NCBI GenBank assembly: GCA_934045905.1
Contig: OW203773.1
Location: 19,765,246 to 19,829,245, forward strand
Direction of reading: 5' to 3'
DNA: 64,000 nt
Source: Leuctra nigra
Lineage: Eukaryota; Arthropoda; Insecta; Plecoptera; Leuctridae
The notes under the pieces are model-generated. The model did no database searches. It had not been told where the DNA came from and saw only the letters and a program-made list of their open reading frames with translations. This document shows, piece by piece, positions 43,014 to 55,300 of the stretch. The translations under genes were made by a program, and so were the position numbers. Position 1 is the stretch's first letter. The number at the start of each line of letters is the position of its first letter.

Positions 43014-44331
43014 ATGGTACTATATCTTCTTCTTCTTCTTCTTCTTTGGCATTACAAGGCTTGGAGCCCTATTGCCGCCTCTACAATCTTCTTCCATCGA
43101 ACACGGTCCGTCGCTCCCCTCCTCCAATCTTCCACTCCCAGGGCAGCCGCGTCGCTTGCCACATTGTCCGCCCACCTCCTCCTAGGGCGGCCCAATGGTC
43201 TGGTAGATGGGATTCGGCCATGCAGGGTTCTCGAGATTACCCGATCCGCAGGAGCACGAATCACGTGGCCCGCCCACTGAAGTCTCCGAGACTTGACTAT
43301 GCTGGTAATCAGTGGTTGACGAGTCATCTGTCGAATCTCCACATTCGTGCGCTGGCGCAACCGGAACTGCCCTCCACCGGAACCCAAACCCTGGGCCTGT
43401 GCTGGACCGAGGATCCTCCTCAGCACGCGGTTCTCAAATGACAGGAGCTTCCGCTGGTCACGAATGGTTAAACTCCACGCCTCGCAGCCATACAGAACGG
43501 TCGGTCTTATGACACTGTTCCATATGCGGAGCTTAGTGCGACGAGACAGCAATCTGCTAGCAAACAACAGACGAACAGCGAACAGTCCCCTGTAACCTAG
43601 CAGTTATTTCGCTAACCATATCATTGTCGCAGGTGAAGTGGGTGCCGAGATATTTGAAGCTCTTCACATTCTCAAACCGCATGCCTGCAACCTCCATAGC
43701 ATCGACGTCGTCTCTATCCCTCGACATGGCCAGGTACTCGGTCTTGAGACAGTTTACCTCTAACCCTACTCGCCGCGCCGTCGCCAGTAGAGGAGTACAG
43801 AGCCGTTGGATGTCCTCTCTTGTCTCTCCCAAGAGTGCTATGTCATTTGACATTACCGTTGAGATGAATGCCGCCTTGGACACCTTCCAGAGACCTCACA
43901 GCCCTTTCCATAACAATGTTGAATAGCAATGGCGACAGCGCGTCCCCTTGTCGTAGACCCACATCGACACCGAAAGGTTCTGACCGCCGACTCCCGAGAA
44001 TGATGCGTACCGCGATCCCAGCATACACACTGCAGTCATGCGTACCAGCTTTGCCGGAAAGCCAAACTCGGCCATGATGTTGTACAGGCCAAGCCGATGA
44101 ACACTATCGTAAGCCTTCTGGAAGTCGATAAACAGACCACAGACTTCGCAGTCGTACTCGCGACTCTTTTCCATGATCTGTCTCAGGCTGAAAATCTGAT
44201 CAGTGGTGCTTCTGTTGTTCCTGAAACCACACTGATAATCTCCCAGAACATCCTCTGCCACTGGCGTCAACCGATCGAGAAGAATGTACGACAATACTTT
44301 GTAGGCGGTTGCGATCAGAATGGTACTATAT
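43014..44331 (-). mobile_element. 5'-truncated non-LTR retrotransposon with 12-bp TSD
   Basis: Body 43026-44319 on the minus strand, flanked by direct ATGGTACTATAT at 43014-43025 and 44320-44331, and ending in an (AAG)n tail at the low-coordinate side. Frames in order: GDYQCGFRNNRSTTDQIFSL, then FIDFQKAYDSV (RT motif A), GLRQGDALSPLLFNIVMERA (motif B), SNDIALLGE where YADD is expected, and a C-terminal GRPRRRWADNV block. Several frameshifts and the lost YADD show that it is dead. Confidence 0.85.
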
Positions 44332-44374
44332 ATTTGCTTTAAATGATCTTTCATGAAGAATAGCAAAGGTTTCA

Positions 44375-45670
44375 TTCCTATCAGTTAACCGAGTTCCGAG
44401 ATATGGCAACACTTCGGTTTTCAAAATGGCTGCTGAACTTACTGCACTGCCACATAGAATGTATGTCTATAAAAGATGTGTATCATTTTAAGTTTTCTGA
44501 ATATGTATTCATTATATAGGAGGGGATTATAATAATTTTTAAATTTGAATGATGTAATTTCCGGTCTTATAAATAGGAAATTTCTAGTGTGACTGTTCCT
44601 ATTTCATAGAGATGACCTTCCGAATCGTTTGGCGGTAGTTTCATACCGATCAGTCAACCAATTTTCAAGATATGACGTTACTTCCTGTTTCAAAATGGCT
44701 GCTGAAATCACTGACCCCTTGAATTATAATTTAAACATGATTACATTTTATTATAAGCTGTCTCAAATAGTATATTTATTGTATCAAAATGTAAATTTGT
44801 GAGATTTTTAAAATGTGTGACGTCATTTCCGGTTTCGGTATGGGAAACTGCAAATATTATTGATGATAATACATAAAGTTGACCGTCTAAATTGTTTAGC
44901 GCTGGTTTCGTTCAAATCTATTTAGCCGTTATTGACATATGATGTCACTTCCGGTTTCAAAATGGCGGCTTCCGGTTGGTTTTATAATAAGTCAAATGAG
45001 ATATCAAAAGTACATGACGTTACATAAATAACAAAATAATCGGATCAAATTTGTTGCCGAAATGCCAATCGATGTATTTCAAATTTCATGACGTCATTTC
45101 CGGTTTCGTTAACATAAATTTTAGTCTGTTGCTATTGATAATCCATATAGTTGACCGTCTGAATCGTTTGGCGCAAATTTCGTTCCGATCGGTATAGCCG
45201 TTGTCGAGATATGACGTCACTTCCGGTTTCAAAATGGCGGCACAAAAAATTAATGGGGTGAAGGTTAAATCAGACGCCAAAAGTGCACACGTGGTAAAAA
45301 TGTGAGATCAATCGGTTCAGCCGTTTTGGCTGTGGCCATGTTACCGGATTTGAATTCCAGGAGACTACTACTACTACTACTACTGAGATTATTATTATTA
45401 TGAAAACCGCCCTAAAACACTGTTTTCACGGCCCTCTAGCGCACAAAGGGCGTAACCTATTGTTCCCAAATTTGGTATATGTTGTAGGGTGGGCCATAGC
45501 TCGAAATTAAGATATATCGCAACAATGTGAGATTTTCCAATTTTAAGATCCAGTAGGCCGAAAATGCCAGTTTGATGCTTACAGTAAAAGTGGGTTTGCT
45601 CCAGCCTTTATATGAGAGTGTGCACGCGCCGTACGACTTGGCTGGCGTGGAGCGACCGCTCCACTAGATT
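44375..45670 (+). repeat. Dispersed repeat with internal units, copy A
   Basis: GAGATATGACGTCACTTCCG and TTCAAAATGGCGGC phrases recur near 44395, 44690, 44940 and 45205, each preceded by GACCGTCTGAATCG-type words. The end reads GGAGCGACCGCTCCACTAGA. Copy B is at 59330-60177. No coding capacity. Confidence 0.7.
45364..45384. repeat. (CTA)n microsatellite
   Basis: Seven triplets inside the repeat above. 45671-46007 downstream shows nothing recognised. Confidence 0.85.
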
Positions 45671-46469
45671 TTCACTACAAAGTCACAGTGTCTGTCATAA
45701 ATCATGACTGGTGTCATTTACTGCATTAGAGCAAGCATAGATAAGTATAGACAATCAGAGAGGGCTCTATAGATTACGTGTTCAGGGTTCAAGTGTGAAG
45801 TTCCCGATCAGCATAAGCAGTTCTTTGAAGCAGTTATTCATTAGCTTGATGTAGGAATAAGCTTAGACTAATTAACTGAATAAGTGACACGAGTAAAAGA
45901 GGTAACGAGTTGATAATAAGATAACAGTTTGGTGAGTGATACAATTGCAAATAGTCCACTAACGAATGAGTATTGACTTTCTCATGAACAAAATTATAAG
46001 AGCAAAACAATAGGGAAGTCTCGAGAAGATTAGAATTCAGAATAATATTTATTTTATGAAAGTTGAGATGTTGCTGAACACAGATGTGGTATTATTTTTG
46101 TTGCTAGACGAACACAGAAAAAAATATTTTGTTTAATTCAACTAAAACCTTATGTTTACGTGATTTAGTGTCTATATTTAGTTAGATTAACTAAACTTTA
46201 CTTAATCCAACAAAATCATTTATTGGTTTAACTAAATAAATATAGTAAAATCAATCAAAAAATATGTTTACTGATTGTATTCTTAAATTAGCGAATCTTT
46301 TTGGTTAGTTTTAGAATATCAAAAGTTGATGTTGGAATTCACTAAACAGAGAAGCTTGATATAAGTATATTTCGGGGAAAAGGATGACAACCCGGTTATT
46401 TGTTTTATGATGAAGTCTGTGATTGGTCAGTTTCGTCACGTGATTTCTTCCTTGCGATGACGTACTGCC

Positions 46470-46505
46470 ACCGGCAGTTTGGCCGGCACGGCAGCCATTT
46501 TGCAC
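46470..46505 (+). promoter_or_regulatory. Probable promoter of the element-borne gene
   Basis: CCGGCAGTTTGGCCGGCACGG, read in parts, is followed by CAGCCATTTTGC (a YY1-type CAAAATGGC on the minus strand) and a CTTCTCTCTCTCC tract, about 85-120 bp before the ATG. GC-rich in an AT-rich element. Inferred from motif and position only. Confidence 0.4.
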
Positions 46506-46587
46506 GCTTCTCTCTCTCCAAGCAAGCAAAGCGATTCGTTTCATTATTGTGATTAAAATGCACTTTTAATATTAATATCGTCATGCT

Positions 46588-49500
46588 ATGCGGATATCTT
46601 ATCTTGAAGAGTTTGAACCTTACAACATTGAAGAAAGACAACCATCAAGACATATTGAACGAGCAAGTTGTAAGAAAGAATTTCAAGAGGTAAGAATACT
46701 CAACACTACCTTGCCAAGACTCATTCATGGTATGTAATGGTTTGAGGTTAATGTGTCTGTGTCTAATAAGTAGTTTCCCGTTTGTATGGACGCACCTACT
46801 TAGTTGTAAGAATTAGACACAAAAACAATGACCTAACGTTAGAATCCACCACATAAAATAGGTACCTAGGTAGTAAATACCGCATGGAATGGTCCTGCTG
46901 CGGTGTCGACAAATCAGTCAATTTTTTGCTTTTCACTCTGCAACAGTTTCTAGTAGGTACTACCTAGGCTAGTAGAAAGTAGGTAGGTACCTACCTAAAC
47001 ATAAGTGCATTTAATTCCGAAGTTATATTTGCCTAGGTTTTTACCTCTAGAACTTAATCAGAAATACATGTTCATCAATAATCACGTGCGATGGTAGGTA
47101 GTTTAGGTAAGGTAGTCTAATCATTTGTCTTTAATCAAAATCCGAAGAACAATCTTGCACCTTACTTACTGCACATTAAATGTAATGAATGAGGTAACCT
47201 AGGTACTTCCCTATTCATTACCTACTTTTTTTCTGGATAACAGGATGCGAATCACCCCAAAGACGGAGGGAAATCAGTACGCTGCATCGCTGTCATGAAA
47301 CCAGGGAGCGCAATCGGTAAAGCTTCCGGGCTGATCTCAAGAAGAGCACATAATGAAGCGGACATACTTCCCTCTACTTCGTAAGTACCTAAACTAAGTA
47401 GGTGTAGGTAGGTACACTTAACAAAGCAAAAAAGGATCGCTCAATAAATCTGATTTGTTGAAAAATCTAAGGTCACATCATTAGAAGCCAATCGGTTTGA
47501 TCTCCTTGTCTCACTCTAGTATGTGACCTCTCATTTTAATAACAAGCATACATAGCGTGTTATTGAACATGCATTAGATTACAGTCATTAGATTGTAATG
47601 TAGGTAGTCGGTATCACAGACGAAATATTGAAATAAGAGAAAATTATCTTGACTCTTAAGACCATGCAAAATTTTAAATTGATTGGACCAAGTCAGCTGA
47701 TTTTAACAATGCACATACATGAGCACCTAAATTGCATAGGTACAATGCACCTCTCAGCTAAAAAATTGCAAAATTTCACCATAGATGAAGTTGTGTGACC
47801 TGTAGTACCTATCCAACAATGCAAAACAAATAATAAGAAATCGATAAAGAACAGAGGTCCGAGCAAAGTGTCAAAAGTCCCCCCCACCCCCCACCCCCAA
47901 TGAAAGTGTTAAAGATAAAGTCGTGTTAATTTTGTAATGTTGTTTTAAAGATGATGCTGTGTTCGAGAACATCAGAGCCTGGTGTGATGTGGCGACAAGC
48001 AGTTCCCTGGTCGCTGTACAGCGATACCTAGTATAATGACGGTCGGTGACTTTCATCGGAGGATTTTCCATCTTGGGGGCTTCAAGTGGATATGTATTGG
48101 TACGTTAATTTCCAAGTTTGTTTTTACAACTTTTAAAGTTTGAAAAGTCCATTCATTCCACTCAATAACTAGGTAAGTAAGTCCCATCCACGGACTTTCC
48201 AAAATTCTACTTTGCATTTGATGAAGCTCTCATTTTGGTTCTAAGTAAAATTTTAACAAGTTTGAAATGAGATGAACATGTTGTATGGAAACATTTTGTG
48301 TGGATTCTACTTTCATTTTCTCATGGAAAAACAAAATTAATTTAAATTATACATTCTATTGATACCTACAGTTTACAAAATTATACTACTTGAATTCTCT
48401 GAGAATATTATGTCAGCTTCTATGTTATTGTTTTGAAAAGTCTGAGAGGACTTGTTGTGTGGAACGGATTTGCTTTGCAAGCATTGTTTGTTATTGAACA
48501 TGACAAACAATCTTCCAAATTTGTTCAACAATAATTTTTATCATTATAAAAATTTTGATCATTTGATTATTTTCATAATTTTTTTTATTGAGTGGAACGG
48601 TCTTTTCAAAACTCAGAAGCTGACATCTTCTCAGGGAATTCATTGTAAATTGAAAACTGTATCTAGAGAATATGTACACTCAACAAATGATTAAAACGGT
48701 ATTGAAAGAAATGGATTGTCTGAAAATCAAAAAAGTGATAGCATTATTCGCAATGCAGTCTATGCTAACTCTTCATCTAACTCTATAGTAGTTGAGCTCT
48801 GATTTCATTAATAATAACAAGGATTTATTGTCACGGAACCTGACCAGCAGCCAATCAGTTTCGTTCAAATGATCTCGTTTAATGATTTCGATTGTTTCGT
48901 TCATGATTTGTTGGGTGTACAATTTAAAATTAATTTTGTTTTTCCATGAGGAAATGATAGTTGAATCTACACAAAATGCTTCAATTATTGGACCATTTTT
49001 CTCATTTTAATGTTGTTAAATTTTGCTTAAAATCAAATGAGCTCCATCAATATTGACCTGGCTCTAAAGTAGACTATTGACAACTTTAATGTTATAAATG
49101 TACATAAATATTCAACATTTTAGGGATTGAGGAGCCCCAATAATATGTATGTTGTTTATATCTACTTCCATTTTTGGTAGAGATAAAGATGTACATTGTT
49201 TTAATTGTTAAAATATATTGTACTCTTTGCCAGTCCGTAAACATTTTGTTGCTGAAAATAACAGTTCCAATTAGAGAGCTTAGGCCCGGTTGTACCAAGT
49301 CCCGATAAAATTAGCGGTAGGATTTATCGCCTGAAACCATGGCAACAGCCAATGAAACACAGCCATCTAGACTGCTAAAGTTCACTTTAAGGTAGGTTTA
49401 CAGCTTGACGCTCGGCGCTCAACGCTAGCGCTGAAAGATGAACATGGTTTATAAATCTTTGACATTGAACGCCAGCGCTCAGCGTTGGCCAATCAGGAGG

Positions 49501-50174
49501 CTCAACGGCGAGCGCTGAGCGCCACACGTCGAACGAACGCCGAGCTGTAAACGTACCTTTAGTCTAAAGTGAACTTTATCTTACTTATCGGGTCATCGTA
49601 CAACTGGGCCTAAAGGTACGTTTACAGCTCGACGTTCGCTCAACGTTTGGCGCTCAGCGCTCGCCGTTGAGCCTCCTGGTTGGCCAATGCCGAGCGCTGG
49701 CGTTGAAGGTCAAAGATAAACTATGTTCATCTTTCAGCGCTAGCGCTAAGCGTCGAGCGTCGAACGTCAAGCTGTAAACGTACCTTTAGAGAGTTAGATT
49801 ATCTTCAAAGGGCCAAGAGTTTTCACATTAATTCGTATTCAATTCAAAGGCTCACTTATCAACGCGTTACACCGAGCGTTTTCCTGGTTTAATTAAATTT
49901 AGTTTGGTCAAATGACCAAGAATATTTGTCCGGTCAATTGACCTTGAACTATCCCTAACTATTTTTATTGTTTTCAGACTTCCGGAGAGATTTTGACTTC
50001 CGAGTGGCGAACGTGTGTGTAGATGGAGAAACTAAACCCTTTACAAGCAGACTCGTCAACCATTTGTCATCTTCATTGGCCCCGACATCTCTGCAGTCGA
50101 GACGTCTTCATCGACCCGATCCAGTGCAAGGTGTATTCTTCACCCGAGTCGTTGACGTGTGCATTGAACATTAG
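46588..50174 (+). CDS. Small spliced gene inside the 4.7-kb element, function unknown
   Basis: Exon A 46588-46689 (MRISYLEEFEPYNIEERQPS onwards, phase 0, donor GTAAGA). Exon B starts at 47244 after TAACAG and ends at 47316 (donor GTAAAG, phase 1) or 47380 (donor GTAAGT). Exon D starts at 49978 after a textbook CTAAC branch and pyrimidine tract and ends at TAG 50172-50174. A + short B + D gives 123 residues in one frame; an alternative terminal exon C (47951-48036, DAVFENIRAWCDVATSS) also accepts phase 1. AATAAA follows at 50357-50362. I recognise no family. The product is charged, without signal peptide or membrane span. It may be a captured host fragment or an element-specific protein. A second frame of exon D is rich in Cys and His. 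Confidence 0.5.
49283..49610. mobile_element. MITE host of a nested MITE
   Basis: GGCCCGGTTGTACCAAG at the left and TCGTACAACTGGGCC at the right are inverted, with TTA/TAA outside. It is interrupted by the element at 49390-49558; AGTTCACTTTA and TAAAGTGAACT on either side are inverted parts of the host. Confidence 0.75.
49390..49558. mobile_element. MITE with TTA duplication, nested copy
   Basis: TTA at 49387-49389 and 49559-49561 flank inverted AGGTAGGTTTACAGCT and AGCTGTAAACGTACCT. The interior is palindromic and rich in AGCGCT words. Confidence 0.8.
49614..49785. mobile_element. Second copy of the same MITE, adjacent
   Basis: AGGTACGTTTACAGCTCG and AGCTGTAAACGTACCT ends, starting 3 bp after the host element at 49283-49610 ends. 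Related to 49390-49558 in inverted orientation. Confidence 0.8.
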
Positions 50175-50356
50175 CTATGAACACTCGTTCCACCGTAACC
50201 GATTCTGTTCGTAACGCACGGTCATTGCGTATGATCATTGATTGGGGTTTGATGACCACGTGCGAGTTTGTACAAAGTGCGAAGACTTATGTTCTCTTTG
50301 AATCAATGCATTATTCTATTTTGTTTCTACTTGTGTGTTCAATGTTTGTAAGTGTA

Positions 50357-50362
50357 AATAAA
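50357..50362 (+). other. Polyadenylation signal AATAAA
   Basis: 183 nt after the TAG of the element-borne gene, a normal distance. A second AATAAA follows near 50428. Confidence 0.5.
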
Positions 50363-51149
50363 AATGTTTTACCTACTACATTCTCAATGTTTGTAATTTC
50401 TTGTTTTCACCAAATCATTTTATCCCAATAAACAAATTATTTAGTTAAATTAAATTAATAATTCATTTATATTAACTAAAGCATATTGTTAAAACAAGAA
50501 AATAATTTTGAATCTTAACCTAATATGTATGTAAAACTAACCAAAATATATACTTAAATCTAGTTTATAGAGTTGATATCTTAGATTCAACTAAATAATT
50601 ATACTTAATTCTACTAAAAGCATAGAGCTGATTCCGTAAACCAAGATGGCCGTACTAAAAGTTATTCTTAAATCTACTAAATAATATAGTGAAAACAACT
50701 AAATATTTTAAACATAAAATATGTTTAACTTAACTAAGCTTGTCGTTGACTGTATAGTAAACATAGAATATAGTTAATTCTAATCATATTTTAGTAGATC
50801 TAAACAAATATTTTTTTGTGTGAATAGTTCTCAACTAATTAATTTACAAAGTTTGATAGATCTTCTCTCATTTAAAAACAGGAAAATTGGCAATGACATC
50901 ACAGTTTGCTATATTGCCATGGCAACAAGGGAATCCCCATGTCAACACAATGTTCAAGACTTGGAAATGACATCACAGTTCTAATTCTTGTTAAAGGCCG
51001 TTTTTCCCGCCAAAAATCATATGATATTTGAACTTGATTTTTATGAATGAAAATTTAAGATTTCACAGGTAATAAATGTATTTGTCATTATTATTTGTGT
51101 TTATTTATAGAAATTTACTAGAATAAAATTTCATGAGACTTCCCTATTG

Positions 51150-52350
51150 TCAATCCAAAAACATATTATTATTAACATATTATTATTAGAGATTAATTAA
51201 ATACATACAAATATTATTGTAGTTTCACCCTGCTAATCTAGAAAACATAGCTTATCAGCAGGAGTAAATATTGAAAATAAAACATAATAATTATGTTTTA
51301 TTTTCTATATTATAGGTACATATTAATCCCAGTCACAATACTGCAAACTGTATACCTACTACATTCAAATAAAAACTTATAATGAACAATATGCTGAAAG
51401 AAAAATATAAAGAAAAAACAATACAACAATATCCTACAACTAAAACAGAAACGCAAAAGAGAGGTACTTCTCATTTAATGAAAAATTCTTTTAGACCTAA
51501 TTTAATATGGTTAATTTTAGTGAAATTGTGCAGGGTCTCTGGTCTATTATTGAAAGTCATGGGTATACTTTTACCAAGGATGCTTTTACTGTTATTGTGT
51601 TTATTCCGTATTTGTTATTACAGAGGAACTACTGGAGCTAACGAATACTGCATTTGTGAATTTGGGTAATCTTATTTTCTTTCTCGAAATAATGTTTTAA
51701 TAGTAGATTTGTTACAAATACAAAGGGATAAGGTAAGCGTCTTGTGAGTTATAAGGTGGTAATCATACAATTGCTGAAATGTAAACAACCCACAGAATGA
51801 GTATACCTACTATTGCTTTTAATTATTTAATTTTTTAAATTTGGTTTTGTTTTATTAACTCGCAAGTAAATAAGTTACTTTCAAGTAAAATAATTATAAT
51901 GTTAAACACAAGTAATGGTTAAACATTAATGATACAAGTATACTATTTGAAACGGAGGGCTTTATTTCTTAGTAGACACACTAAATCCTAAAAATACAAA
52001 TACTAGTAAAAACATTGGGAAGAATCTTCATATTTTCTGACAGATGCCCACTTAAAATTAAGTATTAATTTAACATGTATATTTTTATAGGTACAAACAA
52101 TATAGTGCAGGCTTAATAAAATGCAAAGTTTAACTCAACATTTTTAACACGATATTTAGATGATGATTTATTTGCTATAAAACCATTGCAAATTTATTAT
52201 ATTTGTATTGGAAACGCCGTGTAATTTCAGGACAAAAAACATCAGGTATAATTATAAGTATACATATTCCAGGAGCTACCGACATGTAGGAGAAACGTGC
52301 ACCGAGAATCAGATAAGTGACTGATAAGGATTAAACAAACCTCGTTCAAG
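51150..52350. other. Upstream region of TRPA-like gene 2
   Basis: AT-rich, with no repeat recognised. A possible 3' splice site (ATTCCAG near 52272) before GAGCTACC suggests a 5' UTR intron. The 95-codon frame at 51382-51669 lacks motifs. Confidence 0.4.
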
Positions 52351-55300
52351 ATGAGTCAACACACTAATCGACATGTATTATCAGAGAGGACCGACCATTC
52401 AAGGTCAACAGAAGATATCACAGAGCAGACGCCATTTCTTAAGGCCCCTTCAACTAGCATCGCGGACCCTTCAGTAACCAAGGCGGACCCTTCAACAAAC
52501 ATATCAGACCCTTCAGTCAAGGTGGGCCCGTTTTACAATGTGGGCCCTTCAAATGGCACAGAAAACTCAGGGGTTGAGATTGTCCCCCCATTACGATTTA
52601 CGGAAAAAGATAGCATGTAAGTAATAGGCCATTAGAGTAAGAACGTCAGTTATAGTGGAGTTTTTCTCTCTATACCTATATCGGCAAACGCGGTATCCAG
52701 TCAAAGGCCATTCATCCATTGTCAATAGCTCAAAAACATGACACTTTCTAACAAGCTACAGGTTCAGCTACAGGCCGTGTTTTATGACCTCCAAATCCCA
52801 ACACTCCCCTGTTGTCAAATATGGTCAAATGTTTCTTAAAATATGGAAATGGGTAGGACATCTTTCTAAACCTCTCAAATCTGTGGTATTTGGCATCAAT
52901 GCACAGTTGTGAAAATCGCCCTCCCTGCCCCTGACTTGATACCTGTCTCATCTCTAAATTTACAACCTGCCAAAACAAACACTTGTTCCTAGTCAAGCTC
53001 CATTGTGCAAATTCTGAGTGGAAATCAATGGAAACTTTCAAATAGGTATAGAGAGAAAAACTCAACTATACACGTAGATTTAAATAGACAAATAAGTTTA
53101 ATTTGATTTTAAGTTGCAAATTTTCTTGATGCTTTTAAAGAACAGAATCATGTAGAAGTTCATTTACAGAATTAAAGATTCTAACTGTTCCGAGCATATA
53201 CATACATTCAACTATTATGTTGGCAAAAAAAAGAGGAATGCTGGAATATAATGAAATTACGCCACATCATGATACCAGAAGTAAGGGAAATATTTACATT
53301 AAGGTGCTGCAAGCGCAAGCGATTTTGCCGCTTTTTGTAGACACTTTTTGCGATACGATTGTAGACGAAATGGGTTGTCCAAATTATTTGAAATTTTAAT
53401 CGTGATTAGATAAACGACAAACTTAGGGTTATTTCTTGGTACATTTTTAATTTTTTGTTTCGTTAATTAGTAATAATTAGTGGATTTTTGGTGAAAAATT
53501 AGCTATTTTCTTGTCTCCATGGGTGCCGTTGAGATTAAATTTCAAAAATGTGCTAAGTGATAACCCTAAGTTTGTCTTTCATCTAATCATGATTAAAATT
53601 TGAGATCAATTGGTAAACGGGTTTCGTCTCCAATCGTATCGCAAATTTCATAGTTTTGCGCGGTTTTGTTGAATAACCGGCGCCTAATTAACGATGCAAT
53701 GAGCAAAAATTAAAAAGTGCTACTAATATACAATCAGACTGATCATGTGAACATCCTGTAAAAGTTTCACTCACTTCTGAAACAATTTTTTCTCTCAATT
53801 TTCTAAAACGGCCGAGCGCTAGTATCACCTTAATTCAGCCAGATTAAAGATTTCGGACAAATCCCCATGTAATGCTGCTGCAAAATTATTTAATAAGTTA
53901 CCAACAAAATTAAAGGAGATTAAAGAATAATGAACGTAGCTTTAAAGGAAATTTTTATTAGATAAAGTAGGTAGTATATTCAATAAGTGAATACTTGCAA
54001 TGAGCATGTGTAATGTAAAATATTTTAATTATAGGATAAGTAATGTATTTGTTAAATTGTGGATAAATTGTTAAAACAATTAAAATTGTAAATAACAATA
54101 AAGAAATGAAATGAAATTTCCGCATGTAAAATGTTGAATATTAGAGATTCTTTTCTCCTTTTATTAAGAAAAATTATTAAACCAATACATTAACATTATG
54201 AAGGTAACAAATACATTTATCAAACAGATGATCGTAATCAATATTTTGGTGCTAACTTATTGAAAGTGTTGAGAAATTCGTTAACAAAAATTTGATTGGA
54301 AAACTATATGATACCCTATATGTCAGAGGTCCCGGGTTCGAGCCCCGGTTTTTTCGGCTAACTTCTTTACGGACTTTTACATTTTCCGTGTGGCTCAAAA
54401 TATTTGTTATTAATTTAGGAATAGACTTTTACATTTTCCGTGTGGCTCAAAATATTTGTTATTAATTTAGGAATAGTCGCCAGAATGAATCGGAGACGTC
54501 GAAGAAGAACAGAGAAGCACTTTTGAAGGCAGTGAAGGAGAGAAACATTGACGACCTGAAGGTGAGTAGGAGATTCTGGGGGTTCCACCATTACGGCATA
54601 GGAATGAGAATTTGCTATAATTCACACCAAAGATTAATTAAACCATATTACATACAACTAGCAAAAAATATTTGCCCCTTACGGTATGAAATAATTAGAT
54701 ATTCTTGATTGAAGATCATCTTTTCCCCCATAAGATAACACAGGGAGACATGAAATCGTCCTGGAAAATTGGCCTTAAATTGCTCCTAAAACTGCAAGAG
54801 GAATGACAAATTATTGAAAATAGTCTCAAATTAAAGATAATAATGTTTAGAATAAGACTGCCGTTTAACAATATGGGGTCACGGGCTAAATAAGAAAGAA
54901 AATGTGTACAATGTGTGGAATTTACCATAAATCTGGCATTATTGCACTACAAATATGAATTATTTTAGGATAGTTTAATTGGAACGTCAATTAAAAACAT
55001 ATAATTGGAGCACACGGTAAGATATAATTGTTTTATGCTGTTGTTTGAGGTATTATTTCATCATAGATTTGTATGAATTACGGCGAATTCTAAGCACCTT
55101 GGCTGGAGCAGTGGGACCACTTTAATCTATCTACACAATAATTATAATGATTGACTAGCAGTATATCAGAATTTGGATGTGCTTATCGAGACTTCAAATC
55201 AGGTTTCCGACTTGTTTATAATATATTGTAGTTACGTAGGGAATCATTTATATCATTTCTTAAAAAATATCCACTGAAATTAAATTATGAACTACTACAC

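Larger units (their letters stand above)
46113..50821. mobile_element. 4.7-kb TIR element carrying a spliced gene
   Basis: Inverted ends CACAGAAAAAAATATT (46113) and AATATTTTTTTGTGT (to 50821), with GAA directly outside both ends. Subterminal regions of 150-400 bp at both ends are crowded with ACTAAATA/TTAGTTAA-type words. The empty-site copy at 33828-33990 defines the borders. The interior has an intron-containing gene on the plus strand and nested MITEs, but no recognisable transposase. Confidence 0.75.
46008..51149. mobile_element. Outer TIR element split by later insertions
   Basis: CAATAGGGAAGTCTC (46008-46022) and GAGACTTCCCTATTG (51135-51149) are perfect 15-bp inverted ends. Without the inner insertion the element would be about 430 bp. 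The related copy at 33828-33990 is uninterrupted. Confidence 0.75.

Noticed and set aside
43046..43926. Several plus-strand frames of 60-130 codons
   Set aside because: They are antisense shadows of the minus-strand LINE coding sequence.
52748..53065. 105-codon minus-strand frame
   Set aside because: It spans almost the whole of a MITE from TIR to TIR and shows no recognisable domain; a chance frame in a short element is more likely.
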